64,000 nucleotides of DNA from Mucilaginibacter sp. SMC90 (GCF_022811725.1 NZ_CP094527.1:5766001-5830000), one strand, 5' to 3'; positions 45,882 to 55,877 are shown, numbered from the stretch's first letter. Notes: generated by a model from the sequence alone, not told the origin. Translations and numbers: made by a program.

Positions 45882-46460
45882 ATGATCAGTTATAATTCTC
45901 TAAGCGATTCAGAGCTAACAAATCTGCTTAAGTCAGATGATTCGCTGGCGTTTGCAGAAATATATGACCGCTACTTTGGCCTATTATATGTACATGCATT
46001 TAACAGAGTAAGAGACAAAGAAGAAGCAAAAGACGTTGTACAGGAATTATTTACTTTTTTATGGGCAAATCATGCCACTATCGAGTTCAAAACCAACCTG
46101 TCAAACTATTTGTATACCGCCACCCGTAACAGAATATTAAACCTGATAGGGCGTAAACAGATCCATGAAAGATACCGTTTAAAATTACCTGAATACATCA
46201 TTACCTCCGGATTAACCGACCATTTGGTAAGGGAACGTCAGTTAGCAGAAATAATTGAAAAAGAAGTTCAGGCATTACCTCCTAAAATGCGCGCCGTTTT
46301 TGAAATGAGCCGTAAATACCATATGACTTATAAGGAAATTGCAGAGCAACTGGATATTACAGAACAATCCGTTAGGAGCCATGTAAAAAATGCGCTTAAA
46401 ATTTTGCGGGTTAAACTGGGGATAATAGCTTTTCTGGCTTTTATTTTATTAAATAAATAA
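45882..46460 (+). CDS. ECF RNA polymerase sigma factor (FecI-like)
   Basis: A 192-residue sigma factor. Region 2 spans about 22-90 (AFAEIYDRYFGLLYVHAFNR, then KEEAKDVVQELFTFLWAN). Region 4 is about 125-178 (LPPKMRAVFEMSRKYHMTYK, EIAEQLDITEQSVRSHVKNA). A hydrophobic tail (KLGIIAFLAFILLNK) closes the protein, as in many Bacteroidota ECF factors. Together with the FecR-like anti-sigma 28 bp downstream and the STN-domain SusC it forms a cell-surface signalling chain: ligand at the outer membrane to SusC-STN to FecR to sigma to transcription of the susC/susD genes. Confidence 0.96.
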   Translation: MISYNSLSDSELTNLLKSDDSLAFAEIYDRYFGLLYVHAFNRVRDKEEAKDVVQELFTFLWANHATIEFKTNLSNYLYTATRNRILNLIGRKQIHERYRLKLPEYIITSGLTDHLVRERQLAEIIEKEVQALPPKMRAVFEMSRKYHMTYKEIAEQLDITEQSVRSHVKNALKILRVKLGIIAFLAFILLNK

Positions 46461-46488
46461 TTTTTTACCCCCCTGCCTGCCAAGCAAT

Positions 46489-47664
46489 TTGTCTATATCC
46501 AATAAGACAATATCTAAGCAATTGAGCCAAAAATTTAATGTTCAGGATTTACTAAGTAAGTATCATGCCGGCACTATAACCGATGATGAACGCATTTTAT
46601 TAGAAGAATGGTACATCAATTGGAAGCCAGAACGGCAAGATCTTTCTCATAGAGAAATTGAGCAAATGAAATCGAAAGTTTGGCAGTCGCTAAACGTTGA
46701 TGTTAAACCCGCTGCACCGGCGCGGTTATGGCCGCGAATAGCAGCAGCGGCTTCCATTATATTTTGCATATCAATTGCAGGCTATTTTGTTGTAAATCCA
46801 AAGCATCCGCACCCGCAAATCGCTGCAAAAATTCATAAGCAAGATATTGCACCTGGGGGTAATAAAGCAATCCTGACATTAAACAATGGCCTGCGGATCA
46901 ATTTGAACAGTCAGGTTAATGGAACAATTGCCAAACAAGGTAATGCTAAAGTTGTAAAAATGTCAAACGGGCAGCTGGCTTACGCTCCGGAAGCTGCGGA
47001 TGCTTCATCTGTAGTTTATAATACCCTGAGCACACCACGCGGCGGCAAGTACGACCTTGTTTTATCTGATGGCACAAAAGTATGGCTCAACTCAGCGTCT
47101 TCCATTACTTATCCCACGGTTTTTAAAGGTAAAAACCGTACGGTGAATATCACTGGCGAAGTTTATTTTGAGATCATCCATAACGCCAAACAGCCCTTTA
47201 TAGTAAATTTTAAAGGGAACACTGTTGAAGACATCGGTACTCAATTCAATATAAACGCTTATGATGACGAGCCGGTGATCAAAACCACAGTGGTAGAAGG
47301 TAGTATAAAATTATTAAAAGATTCAAAAAGTGTAACCCTCCACCCCGGACAACAAAGTATTACTTCTTTGTCCGGTAACGAAATAGAAGTGAGAGATGCC
47401 GATATTAATGAAGCAACCGCCTGGAAAAACGGCATGTTTAAATTTAAACAAGCTAAAATTGAAGAGGTTATGCGGCAGCTTTCGCGTTGGTACAACGTTG
47501 ATATTTCATACCCTTTTGGTATTCCGAAGACTGTATTTTCAGGAGAGATGATCAAAGATGCAAATGCATCGCAGATATTAGATATGCTTACTTATTTCAA
47601 AGTAAATTATGAGATCGTGCAGCAAACCAACGGCACGGGGAAGAAAATTATAATCAAGCCTTAA
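46489..47664 (+). CDS. FecR-type anti-sigma factor, TTG start
   Basis: A 391-residue inner-membrane protein. The cytoplasmic N-terminus (DLLSKYHAGTITDDERILLE, about 20-40) is the sigma-binding domain. A membrane helix follows at about 84-106 (AAAASIIFCISIAGYFVV). The periplasmic FecR domain is GGKYDLVLSDGTKVWLNSAS through GEVYFEIIHNAKQPFIVNFK, and the C-terminal secretin/STN-like part is FKFKQAKIEEVMRQLSRWYN. There is no ATG in frame between the upstream in-frame stop at 46450 and Met residues well inside the conserved domain, so translation very likely starts at the TTG at 46489. A weak start would keep anti-sigma below sigma level. Confidence 0.95.
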   Translation: MSISNKTISKQLSQKFNVQDLLSKYHAGTITDDERILLEEWYINWKPERQDLSHREIEQMKSKVWQSLNVDVKPAAPARLWPRIAAAASIIFCISIAGYFVVNPKHPHPQIAAKIHKQDIAPGGNKAILTLNNGLRINLNSQVNGTIAKQGNAKVVKMSNGQLAYAPEAADASSVVYNTLSTPRGGKYDLVLSDGTKVWLNSASSITYPTVFKGKNRTVNITGEVYFEIIHNAKQPFIVNFKGNTVEDIGTQFNINAYDDEPVIKTTVVEGSIKLLKDSKSVTLHPGQQSITSLSGNEIEVRDADINEATAWKNGMFKFKQAKIEEVMRQLSRWYNVDISYPFGIPKTVFSGEMIKDANASQILDMLTYFKVNYEIVQQTNGTGKKIIIKP

Positions 47665-47705
47665 CCTAATCAACTAACCAATTACTTACAACTAAACCTA
47701 AAAAC

Positions 47706-47729
47706 ATGAAAAATTATTACGTCAAATGA
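47706..47729 (+). CDS. Possible seven-codon leader peptide before susC
   Basis: An ATG at 47706 starts MKNYYVK followed by TGA, in the 210-bp gap between the anti-sigma gene and the STN-type susC. Directly behind it come hairpins at 47733-47749 and 47760-47787. It may be a translated leader linked to attenuation, or the relic of an older SusC start. Sequence alone cannot decide. Confidence 0.25.
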   Translation: MKNYYVK

Positions 47730-47732
47730 ACT

Positions 47733-47787
47733 AACCCGAAATCAGGGTTCTTAAAAGAGCGCAGAAGTGGGTCGAAGCACTTCTGCG
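47733..47787 (+). promoter_or_regulatory. Two leader hairpins upstream of STN-type susC
   Basis: Hairpin 1 is AACCC (47733-47737) with GGGTT (47745-47749). Hairpin 2 is CGCAGAAGTG (47760-47769) with CACTTCTGCG (47778-47787), a perfect 10-bp stem with an 8-base loop. Neither is followed by a proper T-tract, so a simple terminator is unlikely. A third small stem, GCCC/GGGC, lies at 47906-47919, just before the ATG at 47941. The set could control ratio or timing of SusC translation within the sigma/anti-sigma/susC/susD transcript. Confidence 0.5.
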
Positions 47788-47874
47788 GCAAAGTTTGAGT
47801 CAACCCTTCCGAATAAATCGGTAAAACAAATTGGAGTATTATCTTATGTGTTAACCCCAAACCTCACAAATGTA

Positions 47875-50800
47875 ATGAATTTTACAAGTGTCTTGATAGC
47901 GGTATGCCCAAAAAAGGGCTCGTCAATCTACAAACTTATTATGGTTATGAAACTAACCACTCTCCTTTTGATAATTACATTATTACAGGCAAGCGCTAAA
48001 AGCTATGGTCAAAAAATCAGCTTAAGCGAAAAAAATGCCCCTTTAGAAAAGGTATTATCTCAGATTAAAAAACAATCAGGTTATGTTTTTCTGTACACAG
48101 ACCAGGACCTCGTCAATACCTCAATTAGCGTTAACGTTAAAGAGGCCTCAATTGAAGAAACGCTAAACGCCTGTTTCAGGGATGCCCGCATAGGGTATAA
48201 GATTAACGGTAAAAACATCTTGCTGAGATCTATAGATTTAAAAACAGACGATTTACTGAACGGCCTGAAATTATCTATAAACATTAAAGGCAAGGTGTTG
48301 GACGAAACCGGAAAACCCCTGGCAGGTGCCAGCGTAAAACTTAAGGGCGGAAGCTTAGGAACGCAAACCGATGCAGAAGGCCGGTTTACTTTAAACAATG
48401 TTCCCGACGATGGGATCCTCCTTATCTCTTTTGTGGGATACGCATCACAGGAAGTACCTGCGAAAAAGAACCTGGACAATATACAATTAGCACCGCTTGC
48501 TTCAGATTTAAACCAGGTTGTTGTTGTTGGTTACGGAACTCAGAAAAAGGTTGTGGTATCCGGTGCGGTATCTGACGTAAAGGGTTCAGAACTCGCCAAG
48601 TCATCTTCCGTTAATCTTTCCAATTCCCTTGCCGGCCGCTTATCTGGTATAGTTGCTATACAATCCAGCGGTGAGCCTGGTGGTGATGGCTCTACTATCC
48701 GTATCCGTGGTATAAACTCCTTGTCGGGCGGCAATACGGATCCGTTGATCGTAATTGACGGAGTTCCGGGCCGGGCCGGCGGTATTGATAGGATAAACCC
48801 TAATGATGTAGAGAGTATTTCGATATTAAAAGATGCGTCCGCTGCAATATACGGTTCGCGGGCGGGTAACGGCGTAATCTTAGTTACCACCAAACAGGGA
48901 AAATCAGGCAAACCTCAATTTACCTATGATTTTTATTACGGCCTGCAGCGCCCCACCCGGACGCCTAAAATGGCTAATTCTCCGGAATATGCCGAAATCA
49001 TGAATGAACTGCAGATTTTCAATTCGGGTTTAAATCAAAGCAATTGGAGTGATGCCTGGCAAGCTTTAAAAACCACAGGTTCGTACACCCGGCCGGATAT
49101 TGACGGCACCATTAATGCAGCATTTTCGCCGGAGGCCATGCAGAAGTTTAAAGACGGGTCTGATCCACTCAGATACCCTAATACTGACTGGTTTGGCACA
49201 GTATTTCAAAATTGGTCGCCTCAGCAAAGACATAACCTGCAGGTTACGGGCGGCAATGAATATACCAAATACCTTGTTTCACTTGGCTATTTGAACCAGG
49301 ATGGATTTTATAAAAATTCGGCCACCCGGTACAAACAGTATGATATGCGGATTAATGTTGAATCTAAAATCAGCAAGTATATTACTACCGGGTTAAGCGT
49401 TACGGGCCGGGAAGAGAACCCTAATTATCCAACAGTTAGTGCTGCCAACATCTTCAGGTTTATCATGCGCGGAAGACCAACCGACGTTGCTATCTGGCCT
49501 AACGGCTCGGCAGGACCGGATATTGAAAACGGGATTAACCCCGTAGTGGCTTCTACCAACCAAACCGGGTATGATAAAAACACAAAGGATTACCTGCAAA
49601 CCACAGGCAAGTTAGAAATTAAGGTGCCCGGCGTGGAAGGGCTAAAGCTAACCGGTACGGCATCTCTGGATAAATATTGGGACCGTGAATCGGTATGGAG
49701 AACGCCATATCAGTTATACTCGTGGGATAAAACCACGCTTCAGGCTGATGGAAGCCCGCAATTGCAGGAAAAGAATTTTTACCCGGATCAGTTTCATACA
49801 CCAAACCTATCAGAGAAAAATATCAATGAGCTTGACATAAACCTAACAGGCATGGTCAATTATGATAGAAACTTTAACGGGCATGCTATATCATTAATGG
49901 CGGGTGTACAACGTCAAACTTCAAATAGCAGCGGCTTTAACGCATTTAAGACCAATTTCATATCATCGCAAATTCCGCAATTGTCATTTGGCCAGGAGTT
50001 AGGACAGGCAAATGGAGTTAACGATGTTTTCAAAAGCGCCCGTTTAAGCTATTTCGGTTCGGCTAATTATAACTACAAAGAGAAATACATCGCGCAATTC
50101 CTGTGGAGGGTTGACGGCTCGTATATCTTTCCTCCCAGCCACCGATTCGGCTTCTTTCCGGGTGTTTCAGCGGCATGGCGCGTTTCAGAAGAAAACTTCT
50201 TTAAAAACAACATTCCGTTCGTAAACAATTTCAAGTTAAGGGCATCCTGGGGCCGAATGGGTGCTGAAGCATATTATGGAGGGGCACTTAAAGAATATCA
50301 ATATTTAACTTTACTGGCTACCAGCAACAACATGTTTAACGGTCAACCTGTCAGCACTGTGTATGAAGGCACCGTTCCAAACTTTGATTTTACCTGGGAA
50401 GTAGCAAATAACACCGATATCGGGCTGGATGCCAGCTTCTTAAACAGCAGACTATCGGTAACATTCGATTATTTTTACAATCTGCGGTCAAATGTATTAG
50501 CGCCTAAAACAGGTTCAATACCAGGAAGCGCAGGTATCCCGGTGTATAATTTCCCTCCCGTAAATCTTGGCAGGCTAAAAAATACAGGTTATGATTTTAG
50601 TGTAACTTATAGTGACAGGGCCGGCGATTTTGGCTATAGCTTTGGCATAAACGGGGGCTATGCTAAAAATAAAGTGCTGTATTTTGATGAAACCCCTGGT
50701 GCACCAAACTGGCAACTTGCTACAGGTCACCCAACAGATGCATGGTTATTATATCAATATGACGGCGTTTTCAAAGATCAGGCTGAGATTGATGCAAATA

Positions 50801-51408
50801 AACTTGATTACAGCGGGCTGGGTATTTCAAATTCAAGTTTAAGGCCCGGCGACATGAAGTTTCAGGATGTAAACCACGATGGTAAAATTAATGGCGATGA
50901 TAAAGTAAGGATGGACAAAAATGGTACGCCTACTTTTACGGGTGGTGTTAATATCAACCTGCAATACAAAGGCTTTGATCTGAGTGTGCTTGTTCAGGGG
51001 GCTACCGGTGGTTTGCAAAAGATAGGTTTAACCGAATCAGGAAGCATTGGTAACTACCTGGAATGGTCATATCAAAAACGCTGGAGTATAGATCACCCAA
51101 GCAGCGTTTATCCGCGGCTATCTGATTCCAACAGCGGCGCTACTTACTTTACTACCAGCGCATCAGATAACACTTACTATGTAATTAACAGCAATTACAT
51201 TCGGATCAAGAACGTTGAATTAGGTTATACATTCCCAAAACAATGGATACAAAAACTGGGACTTAATTCTTTGAGGATTTATACCAACGGCATCAACCTC
51301 GCTACTTTCGATAAGATCAAAATATGGGATCCGGAATCCACCAATACCAACGGACAATATTATCCGCAGGCTAAGGTGATTAACATGGGTGTTAAAGTTA
51401 CTTTTTAA
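47875..51408 (+). CDS. SusC-like transporter with STN signalling domain (PUL C)
   Basis: A TonB-dependent transporter of about 1177 residues. I place the start at 47875 (MNFTSVLIAV); the ATG at 47941 (MVMKLTTLLLIITLLQASAK) is an alternative that begins just at the signal peptide. The frame is open back to 47767 without a better start. Parts: signal peptide ending SYGQ, STN domain (about 50-105; KNAPLEKVLSQIKKQSGYVF), CarboxypepD_reg (DETGKPLAGASVKLKGG), plug (QVVVVGYGTQKKVVVSGAV, LIVIDGVPGR, ILKDASAAIYGSRAGNG), barrel ending INMGVKVTF. The STN domain signals to the FecR-like protein encoded upstream. SusD follows 20 bp downstream. Confidence 0.95.
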   Translation: MNFTSVLIAVCPKKGSSIYKLIMVMKLTTLLLIITLLQASAKSYGQKISLSEKNAPLEKVLSQIKKQSGYVFLYTDQDLVNTSISVNVKEASIEETLNACFRDARIGYKINGKNILLRSIDLKTDDLLNGLKLSINIKGKVLDETGKPLAGASVKLKGGSLGTQTDAEGRFTLNNVPDDGILLISFVGYASQEVPAKKNLDNIQLAPLASDLNQVVVVGYGTQKKVVVSGAVSDVKGSELAKSSSVNLSNSLAGRLSGIVAIQSSGEPGGDGSTIRIRGINSLSGGNTDPLIVIDGVPGRAGGIDRINPNDVESISILKDASAAIYGSRAGNGVILVTTKQGKSGKPQFTYDFYYGLQRPTRTPKMANSPEYAEIMNELQIFNSGLNQSNWSDAWQALKTTGSYTRPDIDGTINAAFSPEAMQKFKDGSDPLRYPNTDWFGTVFQNWSPQQRHNLQVTGGNEYTKYLVSLGYLNQDGFYKNSATRYKQYDMRINVESKISKYITTGLSVTGREENPNYPTVSAANIFRFIMRGRPTDVAIWPNGSAGPDIENGINPVVASTNQTGYDKNTKDYLQTTGKLEIKVPGVEGLKLTGTASLDKYWDRESVWRTPYQLYSWDKTTLQADGSPQLQEKNFYPDQFHTPNLSEKNINELDINLTGMVNYDRNFNGHAISLMAGVQRQTSNSSGFNAFKTNFISSQIPQLSFGQELGQANGVNDVFKSARLSYFGSANYNYKEKYIAQFLWRVDGSYIFPPSHRFGFFPGVSAAWRVSEENFFKNNIPFVNNFKLRASWGRMGAEAYYGGALKEYQYLTLLATSNNMFNGQPVSTVYEGTVPNFDFTWEVANNTDIGLDASFLNSRLSVTFDYFYNLRSNVLAPKTGSIPGSAGIPVYNFPPVNLGRLKNTGYDFSVTYSDRAGDFGYSFGINGGYAKNKVLYFDETPGAPNWQLATGHPTDAWLLYQYDGVFKDQAEIDANKLDYSGLGISNSSLRPGDMKFQDVNHDGKINGDDKVRMDKNGTPTFTGGVNINLQYKGFDLSVLVQGATGGLQKIGLTESGSIGNYLEWSYQKRWSIDHPSSVYPRLSDSNSGATYFTTSASDNTYYVINSNYIRIKNVELGYTFPKQWIQKLGLNSLRIYTNGINLATFDKIKIWDPESTNTNGQYYPQAKVINMGVKVTF

Positions 51409-51428
51409 GGGATTTCAGATAAATCATT

Positions 51429-53327
51429 ATGAAAGGAATTGATATGAAAACGATAATTAAAAATAAAAATCTGTATATGCTTGTATTCATCATGCTTATG
51501 GGTACAGCTTGTAAAAAGGATTTTCTAAATGTAACACCTCCTAACCAGCTATCGGCCGATGTAGTTTGGAGCGATCCGGTATTAGCAGAGGCATACATGA
51601 ACGATGCCTACAAGGGCTTGCTAAGTGGCGGGTTATCAGAACAAATGCTCGCTTCGGTATCTGATGAGGCCCTGTTTAACCACACCGGCCGGGGCATTGA
51701 CATAGTTAATACAGGCAATGTTAGCCCTACTACTACCGGCTGGATTGATGACGCGTGGAACTGGGACAGAATGTACCTTTATATCAGGACCTGCAATACG
51801 GCCATCGATCGCCTGGTTAGTGGTAATAACAAAATTTCAGATCAGGCAAAAAAGGATCAATTTTTGGGCGAAGCATATTTTTTAAGGGCTTATTATTACC
51901 AACAATTATTACGTTTTTATGGTGGCATTCCCCTGATCACGAAGGTATATAACATTACCGACGACCTTAAGGTGAAGCGTAATACTTATGAAGAATGTGT
52001 AAACTTCATTATAAAAGACTGTGATGAAGCCAATAAGTTACTATCCGGTAAAACAATGGATCAGGGGCGCGGAACTGCACTCGCGGCGCTGGCTATCAAA
52101 TCGAGGGTATTGCTTTACGCGGCAAGCGATTTGCACGACAAGGTGAAGCTTACAGCGAAAGTTAGCGGTATTCCTGACCAAACTTTGCCGGTATTATGTT
52201 ATACAACAGGCAATCAGGCCGACAGGTACCGTTTAGCCCAGACTGCTGCTAAGGCAGTTATGGATGCTGATACCCGCGCAGGCTATAAACTTAATCTGTC
52301 AGCCCCGGCTTCAGCCGACCAGGGAACCATTAATTACGCAAGCATTGCCATGGGCGGAGGCAGTAAAGCTCCAAACATTGACCCTGCTGGCGCTTCGGAG
52401 ATTATTTTTGCCAAGTATTTCCTCTTACCCAATTATGCAGTGACCCCTAACCTTTATAATGGCCCAAATGGCTATCATAACTGGGGCGGTAATTCACCCA
52501 TTGGCCTTTTAGTTGATGATTATGACATGCAGGACGGTACGCCCTTCAGCTGGTCAAAACCGTCGGAAAAAGCAAATCCGTATCTGAACCGTGACCCTCG
52601 CTTTTATGCAACCGTTTTGTATGATGGTTCCGGCTGGAAACCTCGTGATAAAGTTTCGGGTAATGTTGATCCTGCTAATCAAATTCAAACCGGTACCTAT
52701 GATTTGATGATTGATGGAAAATTAACCACATTTAACGGGTTGGATACCAGGAATAGTTCGCTGGAAAACTGGAATGGCACCTACACCGGCTATTACTATC
52801 ATAAGTTTACCGATCCTGATCCTAATATCATAGATCAAAATATGCCTCAAACTATTCCGTGGCCATTTTTCAGGTACACAGAAGCCGTGTTGAATTATGT
52901 TGAAGCATCTATTGAACTTGGTGATACAGGCCCGGCAGTCACCTGGTTAAACAAGATCCGTTTCAGGGCAGGCATGCCTGCGGTTACGGCATCAGATCAA
53001 ACAGGGCTCAGAACAATTTATCGCCACGAACGCCGGATAGAAATGGCTTACGAAGAACAACGCTATCATGACGTTCGCAGATGGTTGATAGCTAATGAAA
53101 CTGTTGGCAGGAAGGTAACCATAGTAACCGTTGCAGGAAAATTCAAATCAGGCAAAACATTGGCTGCTCCATATCATTATGACTCATCGGTTTATGATTA
53201 CACATATACCCCATCTGAGTATAATGTACTGGAAAACAGAGCGTGGAATAATGCCCTTTACTTTAGGCCAATTACCCGCGATGAGATAAATAAGAATAAT
53301 TTGCTGGTACAAAACCCGGGATATTAA
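51429..53327 (+). CDS. SusD/RagB-family lipoprotein (PUL C)
   Basis: A 632-residue surface lipoprotein; lipobox LMGTAC (Cys28, or Cys23 if the ATG at 51444 is used). Family segments are LGEAYFLRAYYYQQLLRFYG, GTALAALAIKSRVLLYAASD, FRYTEAVLNYVEASIELGDT, RHERRIEMAYEEQRYHDVRR, and the ending NLLVQNPGY. It is longer than average, with inserts in the ligand-binding half. Gene order with the SusC is conserved and a terminator follows at 53405. Confidence 0.95.
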   Translation: MKGIDMKTIIKNKNLYMLVFIMLMGTACKKDFLNVTPPNQLSADVVWSDPVLAEAYMNDAYKGLLSGGLSEQMLASVSDEALFNHTGRGIDIVNTGNVSPTTTGWIDDAWNWDRMYLYIRTCNTAIDRLVSGNNKISDQAKKDQFLGEAYFLRAYYYQQLLRFYGGIPLITKVYNITDDLKVKRNTYEECVNFIIKDCDEANKLLSGKTMDQGRGTALAALAIKSRVLLYAASDLHDKVKLTAKVSGIPDQTLPVLCYTTGNQADRYRLAQTAAKAVMDADTRAGYKLNLSAPASADQGTINYASIAMGGGSKAPNIDPAGASEIIFAKYFLLPNYAVTPNLYNGPNGYHNWGGNSPIGLLVDDYDMQDGTPFSWSKPSEKANPYLNRDPRFYATVLYDGSGWKPRDKVSGNVDPANQIQTGTYDLMIDGKLTTFNGLDTRNSSLENWNGTYTGYYYHKFTDPDPNIIDQNMPQTIPWPFFRYTEAVLNYVEASIELGDTGPAVTWLNKIRFRAGMPAVTASDQTGLRTIYRHERRIEMAYEEQRYHDVRRWLIANETVGRKVTIVTVAGKFKSGKTLAAPYHYDSSVYDYTYTPSEYNVLENRAWNNALYFRPITRDEINKNNLLVQNPGY

Positions 53328-53404
53328 ACCATCCCGATTGCCCCAACCAAACCGGGTAACGAGCCAACTGCTTCGCAGCACGTGCGGCAAAATTGTAATT
53401 ATTA

Positions 53405-53435
53405 AAAAGGACCCTTTCTGCGGAAGGGTCCTTTT
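53405..53435. terminator. Intrinsic terminator after PUL C susD
   Basis: AAAAGGACCCTT (53405-53416), loop TCTGCGG, AAGGGTCCTTTT (53424-53435). A perfect 12-bp stem with A- and T-rich ends, 78 bp after the susD stop. It separates the sigma/susCD transcript from the alpha-galactosidase gene, which must therefore have its own promoter in 53436-53609. Confidence 0.92.
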
Positions 53436-53609
53436 AAAAAACATGTAGTATCAGCTTACTTAGGTGCATTATTAAAAATCGTGCGCCAATCCACACAATT
53501 CGTATCTATCGATGCCATTTGCGTTTGTTGTTAGCAGCAACCGTGCAGGTATCTGCATGAGCTTCTAACAGTAAAACCAAAACACCAAATTGTTGAAAAT
53601 TAAATATTT

Positions 53610-55829
53610 ATGAAAAAATCAATACTACTTGCCTTGTTGCTTGTTGTTTTTGCAACGGCTTCAGCGCAAAATATCCCTTTGCTTAAAGGGTGGAAGTTTA
53701 CCACTGGCGATTCACCCGAGTGGGCCAATCCTGCCTTTAATGATCAAAATTGGCAAGCCATCAATGTCCAAAAAAGCTGGGAAGCACAAGGCCATCAAAA
53801 TTATGACGGTTTCGGTTGGTACCGCCTGCATGTTGTAATTCCTTCATCATTGAAAGCCAGTGCCTATTTGAAGGATAGCCTGCGAATTGAATTAGGCCAT
53901 GCCGACGATGGTTATGCCGTTTACCTGAACGGACACCTGTTAAATCAAAATTTTAAAGGAGACAATATTCAAAAAGGGAGGTACGGCCCTTGTAAAGCAT
54001 TACTTGCTACCCAAAACCCTGCTATTCTTTGGGATAAAGACAACGTTATAGCCGTCAGGATCTTTGACACCGGCGGAGATGGTGGTCTGTATGGCGAACC
54101 TAAGCAGTTTAACGCCGAAATGCTGGATGTTGTGGATTACGCCCGGATTAATACAGATGGTGATTTCGATTATAGCGATCAAAAAAGTTTGAGTAAAAGC
54201 GTAAAAGTTGAAACTAACAGCCAATATCAATACAAAGGAAAACTGTATTTTACAGTCACCGACCCGGCAACGGATAAATTAATTTATAGTAAGACCGACG
54301 ATGCCGCCTTTGCCACCAAAAAGGCATTTGAGAAACGCTATGAACTTAAAGATCTGGCCCCAAAGTCCTATACACTAACTTATACGTTTATTGATGATCG
54401 TTCAGGAAAAAAACTGATCAAAACAGAACATGCGCCCTATATCTTAACGCCGGAAACAAGTAAAAAACCAAGGATCAACGGTGCCGATATTTATGGGCAA
54501 CAACCAGGGCACCCATTTCTTTATAAAATACCGGCAACAGGCGTGAAACCGTTAAAATTTGAAGTTTCCGGCCTTCCACAGGGTTTAACGTTGGATAAAG
54601 CCACCGGGGTAATCACTGGCACAGTTACCAAACGGGCGGCTTATCCTGTTCAAATTAACGTAAGTAACTCTTTAGGTGTAGCCAGGAAAAAATTCATCAT
54701 CAAAATAGGCGATGAAATTGGTTTAACACCCGCGTTAGGCTGGAACAGCTGGAATGCTTTTGGCCTGAGTGTAAATGACGCCCGGGTACGGGTTGCTGCA
54801 AAAAACATATCCGACAAATTGAGCGGACATGGCTGGTCATATGTAAACATTGATGATGGATGGGAAGCAGAAAAACGGGGAGACGACGGGGCGATTGTGC
54901 CCAATGAGAAGTTTCCGGACATGAAAGCTTTAAGCGATTACATTCATGGCTTAGGCTTAAAGTTTGGCATTTATTCGTCGCCCGGCCCCATGACCTGCGG
55001 CAGATACCTTGGCAGTTATCAGCACGAGGATCAGGACGCGCAAACCTATGCTAACTGGGGTGTAGACTATTTAAAATATGACTGGTGCTATTATGGCGAT
55101 ATAGCCCCTGCAAGCCCCACTATCGATGAGTATAAAAAGCCATACCAGGTAATGCGCGCATCATTGGATAAAACCAATCGGGATATTTTTTATAGCCTTT
55201 GCCAGTATGGTATGGGAGAAAGCTGGAATTGGGCAGGTGAAATTGGCGGCAATAGCTGGCGAACTACCGGAGACATTGTGGATACCTGGACAAGCATGAG
55301 CAGTATAGGCTTTAACCAACTGATGGCTTCCCCTCATGCGCGTCCCGGCCATTTTAATGATCCGGATATGCTGATAGTAGGCAAAGTTGGATGGGGCGAC
55401 AATCAGCACAACACCCGCTTAACACCCGACGAGCAATATACCCATATTAGCTTGTGGAGCTTGCTGGCATCCCCGCTTTTAATAGGCTGCGACCTTGGCC
55501 AATTGGATAGGTTTACACTTAATTTGCTCACCAACGACGAAGTACTCGCTATTAACCAGGACATTCTGGGCAAACAAGCGGCACGTGTACTAACCAAAGA
55601 CGATTATCTGATTTATGTAAAGGATTTGCATGATGGCAGCAAAGCAGTAGGTATTTTCAACATTTCAGATAACTACAAAAACATCACTGTCGATTTAAAC
55701 AATCTTGGCCTGGGGCATTTTACTACGATAAGAGACGTTTGGCGTCAGAAAAACTTAGCACTAAACAACAAGGCCCTAAAAACCGGTATACCATCACACG
55801 CAGTAACATTGCTTAAACTAAGCAATTGA
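53610..55829 (+). CDS. Exported GH27 alpha-galactosidase with N-terminal accessory domains
   Basis: A 739-residue exported retaining alpha-galactosidase (signal peptide to about 19, ATASAQ). First comes a galactose-binding-like beta-sandwich (about 20-170, NIPLLKGWKFTTGDSPEWAN, FGWYRLHVVIPSSL). A linker region follows, then an Ig-like putative He_PIG domain (about 310-370, LPQGLTLDKATGVITGTV). The GH27 barrel starts at about 377 (LGWNSWNAFGLSVNDARV). The nucleophile Asp is in YLKYDWCYYG (about 490) and the acid/base Asp in WRTTGDIVDTW (about 555). The C-terminal beta domain ends SHAVTLLKLSN. It removes terminal alpha-galactose from galactomannan, galacto-oligosaccharides or arabinogalactan side chains. 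It is downstream of the PUL C susCD genes but behind their terminator. Confidence 0.95.
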   Translation: MKKSILLALLLVVFATASAQNIPLLKGWKFTTGDSPEWANPAFNDQNWQAINVQKSWEAQGHQNYDGFGWYRLHVVIPSSLKASAYLKDSLRIELGHADDGYAVYLNGHLLNQNFKGDNIQKGRYGPCKALLATQNPAILWDKDNVIAVRIFDTGGDGGLYGEPKQFNAEMLDVVDYARINTDGDFDYSDQKSLSKSVKVETNSQYQYKGKLYFTVTDPATDKLIYSKTDDAAFATKKAFEKRYELKDLAPKSYTLTYTFIDDRSGKKLIKTEHAPYILTPETSKKPRINGADIYGQQPGHPFLYKIPATGVKPLKFEVSGLPQGLTLDKATGVITGTVTKRAAYPVQINVSNSLGVARKKFIIKIGDEIGLTPALGWNSWNAFGLSVNDARVRVAAKNISDKLSGHGWSYVNIDDGWEAEKRGDDGAIVPNEKFPDMKALSDYIHGLGLKFGIYSSPGPMTCGRYLGSYQHEDQDAQTYANWGVDYLKYDWCYYGDIAPASPTIDEYKKPYQVMRASLDKTNRDIFYSLCQYGMGESWNWAGEIGGNSWRTTGDIVDTWTSMSSIGFNQLMASPHARPGHFNDPDMLIVGKVGWGDNQHNTRLTPDEQYTHISLWSLLASPLLIGCDLGQLDRFTLNLLTNDEVLAINQDILGKQAARVLTKDDYLIYVKDLHDGSKAVGIFNISDNYKNITVDLNNLGLGHFTTIRDVWRQKNLALNNKALKTGIPSHAVTLLKLSN

Positions 55830-55842
55830 TTTACATTTTTTT

Positions 55843-55877
55843 TAAGAAACTTCCGGTTAAAAACCGGAAGTTTCTTA
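55843..55877. terminator. Bidirectional hairpin between convergent galactosidase genes
   Basis: TAAGAAACTTCCGGTT (55843-55858), loop of three A, and its exact complement (55862-55877): a perfect 16-bp stem. A run of T precedes it (55836-55843). It lies between the convergent GH27 gene (plus) and GH-D-like gene (minus) and probably ends the GH27 transcript. Confidence 0.85.

Noticed and set aside
47706-47875. Idea that the MKNYYVK frame is the true susC start broken by a frameshift
   Set aside because: The following codons in all frames do not read as a SusC signal peptide before 47875-47941, and the downstream gene has complete STN and signal parts of its own.
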